From positions 9,807,903 through 9,871,902 of the forward strand of contig OY855914.1 of NCBI GenBank assembly GCA_963693305.1: DNA of 64,000 nt. The letters are read 5' to 3'. Position 1 is the stretch's first letter, and every line of letters starts with the position of its first letter. Shown piece by piece: positions 63,301 through 64,000 of this stretch. This DNA comes from Meandrina meandrites. Taxonomy: Eukaryota > Cnidaria > Anthozoa > Scleractinia > Meandrinidae. The notes below the pieces were generated by a model. It saw only the letters and a program-made list of their open reading frames with translations, was not told where the DNA came from and searched no databases. Position numbers and translations under genes: made by a program.

Positions 63301-64000
63301 TTGCACCCATTCAATGCCTTTATCCTGGAATTCAAGTTGATGCTTTTGCAAACTTGTTCGCCATGATGGCAATAAATGCAGCTGTTATTGGTATTTCTAG
63401 CGTTGCTTATGGAATACGTAAGGTGGTCATATTAAATGGAAGCTTGGAGGCCGGGGAAAAGTCAAGAAAACTCTCACAAACAAAAGAGTTCATCTACAGG
63501 AATGCGTTTTTCTTCCTGTTCACGACTTATCTGAGCACGTGTTCCATGACAGCCAATGTTCTGCCACTTACCTGCCGGAAACTTTGCCAAGATGATAAAG
63601 AAGAGTCGTGCAACAAATACCTGAAATCAGATTACAGCATTCAATGCCAAGATCCAAATTACAACCATTTACTAATTGTAGCTTACATTTCAACTGTCTA
63701 TGTCATTGCCATTCCTTTGGCATCATTTACTGCCATTTGGAGACACCAAAAAGTGATATCAGTCGTAGAAGACGAAGAGACATCTCAGGATCCAGATTCT
63801 AGCACTGAAATTATCACAGGATTGCGTTTTCTCTTTGAAAACTACAAACCTTACTCGTGGTACTGGGAACTGGTTGAGATGTCACGTAAAGTTACCCTTA
63901 CATCTGGTCTGATCCTTGTGGGAGAAGAAAGCAGGTCCTACATTGGTTTTACACTGGTCATTGCAGGCATGTATGGGATGGTATTCTCCTGGATGAAACC
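27313..64000 (+). CDS. Giant CUB5-LRR17-Cys-rich-multipass receptor (3' end beyond window)
   Basis: A chain of about 32 phase-compatible exons predicts some 1,600 residues before the window ends. Order: signal peptide (1-22); five CUB domains (about 23-584); Cys-rich LRR N-cap (585-619); seventeen LRR exons (619-1035); two GCC2/GCC3-like Cys-rich exons (1036-1146); then a Cys-rich and multi-pass membrane region (from 1147). Junctions between CUB domains are phase 1 and LRR junctions phase 2, so modules can be added or lost without frame damage. It is probably a cell-surface receptor with a ligand-binding ectodomain; the ligand and signalling are unknown. The start at 27313 is preferred because it has A at -3 and G at +4 and directly precedes the hydrophobic MAVLFLLVMFM; an in-frame ATG at 27265 is the alternative. 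The CUB half (27.3-41.2 kb) and LRR half (44.5 kb onward) could be two genes, but the CUB5 exon ends in phase 1 and the LRR N-cap exon begins in phase 1. CUB5 has a splice-donor anomaly. Confidence 0.7.
27594..28977 (+). CDS. Receptor CUB domain 1 (exons 27594-27750, 28802-28977)
   Basis: The first exon gives ECGSVVNNTLISPGYPNNYP and then NNLDCSYSVPIPYGM; the second starts YDYLKITNENSETLGVICGS and ends ISFIALPKP. The four canonical CUB cysteines (ECG, LDC, PTC, VIC) and the SPGYPxxYP motif are present. The intron contains an (AAT)n tract and a LINE fragment. Confidence 0.9.
28010..28070. repeat. (AAT)n microsatellite
   Basis: About 18 consecutive AAT/TAA trinucleotides in the intron that splits CUB1. 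Confidence 0.95.
28400..28745 (-). mobile_element. LINE 3' fragment, RT C-terminal tail
   Basis: The minus strand encodes YQDSFRINGAHAYNSLPREI and then RSVSDFNKFK, matching the terminal motif of many non-LTR reverse transcriptases (SFRxxGAxxWNSLPxxIR...FK). The frame shifts upstream, so this is a 5'-truncated, decayed element in the CUB1 intron. Confidence 0.75.
29170..29210. repeat. (TTAA)n microsatellite
   Basis: About eight TTAA units in the intron after CUB1. Confidence 0.85.
29556..29705 (+). pseudogene. Decayed duplicate of the receptor signal-peptide exon
   Basis: Closely matches 27242-27395, including GCAGGAATG, ACAAAACATACTTCAGAATC and CAAGGTAAATGATAAG at the donor. The initiator is ACG instead of ATG and indels break the frame. 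It lies between CUB1 and CUB2, so the duplicated unit contained signal exon plus CUB. Confidence 0.8.
29755..29870. mobile_element. TTTACACG..ACGACTTTCT repeat, partial copy
   Basis: Starts TTTACACGATACGACTTTCT and shares GCGACAAG, TACGACAGGCCTA, CTGTCGTAAG with the complete element at 57574-57844. It sits about 115 bp before the CUB2 acceptor. Confidence 0.65.
29986..31780 (+). CDS. Receptor CUB domain 2 (exons 29986-30142, 31602-31780)
   Basis: Begins ECGSVVNNTLISPGYPSNYP; the second exon begins YDYLEITNENGDRFGKICGW and ends SFIAIPQPG across the junction. Near copy of CUB1 at both DNA and protein level, with four cysteines. Donors gtaagt and gtgagt. Confidence 0.9.
30700..31105. repeat. 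18-bp tandem repeat and long palindrome
   Basis: Four copies of GTGTCCAATAACAARGT occur at about 30713-30775. At about 30958-31093 a palindrome pairs GTAATCATACTCGTGATTAA with TTAATCACTCGTATGATTAC around a CCGCTACGCGG centre. It is probably an inverted-repeat transposon in the CUB2 intron. Confidence 0.7.
32410..32612. repeat. Palindromic GTCGCGCAACT repeat
   Basis: CCGTTTACACAGGCGA and TTGTCGCGCAACTC occur twice in direct order, then in inverse (GAGTTGCGCGACAA, TTGTGTAAACGG). It is a foldback repeat nested in the 31793-33816 element. Confidence 0.7.
32617..33273. mobile_element. Nested 657-bp element with TTAA target duplication
   Basis: The ends GGACGTTCGCGC and GCGCGAACGTCC are inverted repeats, flanked by TTAA at 32613-32616 and 33274-33277. 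TTAA targets suggest a piggyBac- or Kolobok-type non-autonomous element. A relative is at 7912. Confidence 0.75.
34338..34899 (+). CDS. Receptor CUB domain 3 (exons 34338-34503, 34724-34899)
   Basis: Begins EIIECGSVVNNTLTSPGYPT if the cag acceptor at 34337 is used; the tag at 34346 is in frame too and would drop three residues. The second exon starts YDYLEITNENDELFGVVCGE. This is the shortest intron of the five CUBs (220 bp), without a large insertion. Confidence 0.9.
35791..39995 (+). CDS. Receptor CUB domain 4 (exons 35791-35956, 39817-39995)
   Basis: Exon 1 gives GIKECGSVVNNTLKSPGYPG across the junction; exon 2 starts YDYLEIANEKGKSFGKHCGG. Four cysteines are kept. Its 3.9-kb intron carries the 2.8-kb transposon at 36454-39273, the main reason for its length. 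Confidence 0.88.
37905..38340 (+). pseudogene. Penelope-like reverse transcriptase relic
   Basis: Broken frames encode TQQEGITTVFRAYEHFHNNN, FQFNGEYY, ETAMGMKK and WKRFIDDVLGLWDVD. EGI..V, FNGE..LQ..GTAMGT and FIDD are hallmark blocks of Penelope-like RTs. A stop after FNGEYYP and frame changes show decay. It is nested inside hAT-like element 2. Confidence 0.8.
38345..38770 (+). repeat. Repeat family B, copy 1 (TAGGGTATCATTTTGCTC type)
   Basis: Shares TTTTTGAGGTTCT, CCTTAAATAGGG, CCTTAGATAGGG and ATTCTATCAGCTAAAAT with 60270-60548 over about 270 bp, then extends to a C14G9 tract near 38746-38768. Non-coding. Confidence 0.8.
40236..41246 (+). CDS. Receptor CUB domain 5 (exons 40236-40392, 41074-41246), donor anomaly
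   Basis: Begins ECGFVVNNTLTSPGYPNKYP; the second exon starts WDYLTITNDRKEGFNVYCGT and ends VISFSVFPF in phase 1. Cysteines ECG, MDC, YNC and VYC are all present. The frame-preserving exon end (TGTAG) is followed by GGTAAG, not GTAAG. Using the canonical GT one base later adds a nucleotide and shifts exon 2 out of frame. A 2.3-kb transposon begins 9 bp after the second exon. Confidence 0.8.
40735..40915. repeat. CGAT-rich cluster
   Basis: At least ten CGAT motifs (several as ATCGAT) in about 170 bp within the CUB5 intron. They are irregularly spaced, so either a decayed satellite or a cluster of binding sites. Confidence 0.55.
41256..43597. mobile_element. PIF/Harbinger-like element, 2.3 kb, TAA target duplication
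   Basis: Ends ACCATAGTTAATAGAGGAGA / complement TCCCCTCTATTAACTATGGT. The inverted repeat continues, more diverged, for about 150 bp and includes TCACGTGAC and CAAGATGGCG. TAA flanks both sides (41253-41255, 43598-43600). A 3-bp TAA duplication suits PIF/Harbinger. Just inside each end is a short frame starting MADG.. (left, plus strand) or MASR.. (right, minus strand), both interrupted. No transposase core was recognised. Confidence 0.82.
43598..44534. other. Interval between CUB5 and the LRR N-cap
   Basis: Contains a CAGG-type simple repeat near 43660-43690 and a CCAATCAG at 44417. No exon was recognised. If the LRR half is a separate gene, its promoter would be here. Confidence 0.45.
44535..44637 (+). 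CDS. Receptor LRR N-terminal cap exon
   Basis: Encodes CGPPCGFQGNALSCSNVISL then VDVTKCFPRALPT; four clustered cysteines followed by the LPT..L lead-in are typical of LRRNT caps. Phase 1 in, phase 2 out (donor gtaaga), matching CUB5 upstream and LRR1 downstream. Confidence 0.75.
44749..44873. mobile_element. 125-bp MITE with 16-bp inverted ends
   Basis: TCGATGGTTTAACATA at the left and TATGTTAAACCATCGA at the right are perfect inverse copies. Non-coding, between the LRR N-cap and LRR1. Confidence 0.82.
46405..52726 (+). CDS. Receptor LRR exons 1-9
   Basis: Nine exons of exactly 72 nt, one 24-residue LRR each, all phase 2: 46405-46476, 47111-47182, 48394-48465, 48757-48828, 49181-49252, 50277-50348, 50967-51038, 51624-51695, 52655-52726. 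The consensus is LDLSSNNIEILPADVFSPLK followed by xLTS. Exons 3, 4, 5, 7 and 8 are the closest to consensus. Each has good cag/tag acceptors and gtaagt or gtacgt donors. The one-repeat-per-exon layout is typical of extracellular LRR proteins with Toll-like or slit-like repeats. Confidence 0.92.
47290..47665. repeat. Repeat family C, inverted relative of 47966-48210
   Basis: CAGGGACATGTC and CACAATATGTACACAC appear here and, in reverse complement, in the repeat at 47966-48210. The two flank about 300 bp and may be ends of one decayed element in the LRR2-LRR3 intron. Confidence 0.55.
47966..48393. repeat. Duplicated LRR intron segment, copy 1 (copy 2 at 50607-50966)
   Basis: Colinear copies share ACAATGCACGG, TGTGTGTACATATTG, TTGTCGCTGCTACAAG, CCTTTAGACAATCG, ACTCAGTAAAAAGAT and TTGACTGTCATNCATGGCAT. 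They continue through LRR3 and LRR7 into the downstream introns. Confidence 0.88.
49268..49385. repeat. CCACTG/ACTACC low-complexity tract
   Basis: Trinucleotide-based (CCACTG and CCACTA) degenerate repeats just after LRR5. Confidence 0.8.
50607..50966. repeat. Duplicated LRR intron segment, copy 2
   Basis: Paralogous to 47966-48393 and immediately upstream of LRR7. Diverged by substitutions and small indels. Confidence 0.88.
51298..51510. repeat. (GTCT)n microsatellite with degenerate flank
   Basis: A pure run of GTCT at about 51318-51355, then imperfect TCTGTCTGTCCGTCC-type units to about 51510. It creates spurious Cys/Leu/Ser frames. Confidence 0.92.
52215..52480 (+). pseudogene. L1-type LINE reverse transcriptase relic
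   Basis: Encodes ADKILIKVIAKRIGKFNNPD, QTGYIKGRHIGENVRLIYD, a stop, then KLNQKGMAIFLDFKK. These are the conserved DQTGYIKGR and FLDFEKAF regions of L1-like RTs; stops and KKR in place of the catalytic stretch show it is dead. It lies in the LRR8-LRR9 intron. Confidence 0.85.
53334..59309 (+). CDS. Receptor LRR exons 10-17
   Basis: Exons 53334-53402 (69 nt), 54597-54668, 56366-56437, 56999-57070, 57427-57525, 58258-58329, 58751-58825 (75 nt), 59238-59309; the rest are 72 nt and all are phase 2. Repeats become irregular: LDLSSNNIEILP gives way to VDLSYNKIKHLP, IYLHGNLISSF and IMLSDNPIRRIEPDAF. Exon 14 is longer and has ACWMC; its donor could be at 57511 (gtgtga) or 57526 (gtgggt). LRR16 has a weak donor (gtgacg). 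The last exon uses gtcagt at 59310 and has one cysteine, as in a reduced C-cap. Conservation of 72-nt length and phase supports even the weakest repeats. Confidence 0.75.
53448..53585. mobile_element. 138-bp palindromic MITE
   Basis: CACTCAATGACTGGTCCC at the left pairs with GGGACCAGTCATTAAGTG at the right. The arms continue with AAACATTGAGATTC pairing GAATCTCAATGTTT. It lies 46 bp after LRR10. Confidence 0.85.
54985..55551. mobile_element. 567-bp Tigger/pogo-like MITE, TA target
   Basis: Ends CAGTAAAAACCCGCGTATAA / TTATACGCGGGTTTTTACTG are near-perfect inverted repeats, flanked by TA on both sides (54983-54984, 55552-55553). Internal AGAACAC and TATAAGAAC repeats occur in both halves. No transposase. 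Confidence 0.9.
56488..56745 (+). mobile_element. tRNA-derived SINE, sense copy
   Basis: The head GGGGTCGCCTAATGATTAAC and box-B-like GGGTTTAAGCC are followed by the body shared with the antisense copies (CCATCCAGGTGTATAAATAG, GTACTAGCATCCCATTC). It lies between LRR12 and LRR13. Confidence 0.75.
57574..57844. mobile_element. 271-bp element with TTTACACGG ends
   Basis: TTTACACGGCACGACTTTC at the left pairs with AAGTCGTATAGTACCGTGTAAA at the right. The interior has a second palindrome (GACTCGTCCCCAGTCG / CGACTGGGGACGAGTC). It starts about 48 bp after LRR14. Confidence 0.8.
59343..60166. mobile_element. Element bounded by GCAGCATACGCGTATA inverted repeats
   Basis: ATTTGCAGCATACGCGTATA at 59353-59372 is inverted at about 60133-60152 (TATACGCGTATGCTGCAAAT). 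It lies between the last LRR exon and the first Cys-rich exon and includes a tRNA-like segment. Confidence 0.65.
59503..59585 (+). mobile_element. tRNA-like sequence, probably a SINE head
   Basis: Contains an A-box-like TAGCTCACTGGTTAGAGCG and a B-box-like GGTTTGATTCCC at tRNA spacing. The acceptor ends GAGTCTC and GGGACTC pair with one wobble. The T-loop reads TTTGATT instead of TTCGATT and the anticodon stem is imperfect. It is followed by T-rich sequence. A SINE head is more likely than a working tRNA gene. Confidence 0.5.
60270..60548 (+). repeat. Repeat family B, copy 2
   Basis: Colinear with 38345-38650 (TTTTTGAGGTTCT, ATTCTATCAGCTAAAAT, CAAAGCGATTTTATAAAGAT). It ends about 70 bp before the Cys-rich exon acceptor. 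Confidence 0.8.
60617..61836 (+). CDS. Receptor GCC2/GCC3-like Cys-rich exons (60617-60822, 61711-61836)
   Basis: Exon 1: an acidic linker (NSDEEVIEVESPEG), then YFLPCPVGTFTNSSSNGKQV followed by CTACPPG. Exon 2: GGFYSDDVGHVAPSCKKCPN then GSFVHFEE and CKSCPRG. The CPxGTF...CxxCPPG and CxxCPxGSF patterns are those of GCC2/GCC3 or ephrin-receptor-like modules. The CPPG and CPRG glycines are split by phase-1 introns, so this part is again one module per exon. Confidence 0.88.
62635..64000 (+). CDS. Receptor Cys-rich juxtamembrane and multi-pass exon (open at window end)
   Basis: One uninterrupted frame of over 450 codons. It starts with Cys-rich sequence (YRGCKCLEGFYRTHMFEQCY, CNIGYKGPLCAVCSSGYYKQ), then a first membrane segment (QLSIVAAILLIIIAVLAW), a charged loop, and further hydrophobic segments near IGFYQVTYGLLETFSYI, FANLFAMMAINAAVIGI, NAFFFLFTTYLSTCSM, LLIVAYISTVYVIAIPLA and GFTLVIAGMYGMVFSW. 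The LFENYKPYSWYWELVEMSRK block before the last segment is a signature I associate with a multi-pass family at the C-terminus of large LRR or Cys-rich proteins in cnidarians. At least six segments are seen, so a seven-pass layout is possible; no known channel or GPCR motif is claimed. Confidence 0.85.

Overview
This is a eukaryotic window from an intron-rich, AT-rich animal genome, most likely an anthozoan cnidarian such as a stony coral. Reasons: split genes with short GT..AG-bounded exons, animal-specific proteins (MANF, Mediator subunit 20), a very large CUB/LRR/Cys-rich/multi-pass receptor of a kind I associate with cnidarians, and a dense load of small DNA transposons, tRNA-derived SINEs, and LINE and Penelope relics. 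The species cannot be fixed from sequence alone. Exons were assembled by hand from splice signals and reading phase; no transcript evidence was available.

Layout. (1) 619-3168, minus: the first three coding exons of MANF, an ER-resident/secreted survival factor; its last exon(s) lie left of the window. (2) 3560-12868, plus: a nine-exon gene for a 532-residue charged, helix-rich protein I do not recognise, head-to-head with MANF across 391 bp that must hold both promoters. (3) 14389-17637, plus: complete five-exon MED20, 209 residues. (4) 19636-21767, minus: a two-exon gene for a small secreted protein with ten cysteines in a von Willebrand C-like pattern. (5) About 22.1-27.2 kb: gene-poor, with a 145-bp transposon showing a perfect 9-bp target duplication and a second copy of a repeat seen near 11.4 kb. 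(6) 27313 to beyond 64000, plus: one continuous chain of phase-compatible exons for a giant receptor: signal peptide, five CUB domains (two exons each), a Cys-rich LRR N-cap, seventeen LRR exons nearly all of 72 nt, two Cys-rich GCC2/GCC3-like exons, and a large exon with a further Cys-rich stretch and at least six membrane segments, still open at the window edge.

The receptor is the most interesting object. Its ectodomain grew by visible tandem duplication: CUB exon pairs are near copies, a decayed second signal-peptide exon lies between CUB1 and CUB2, and LRR exons 3, 6 and 7 share flanking intron sequence. Three transposons of 2-2.8 kb sit in its CUB introns, two of them within 6-12 nt of a splice donor without destroying it, with target duplications still readable. 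The fifth CUB has one extra G at its splice donor, which breaks either the GT rule or the reading frame. Whether the CUB and LRR halves make one transcript is an inference from phase and context.
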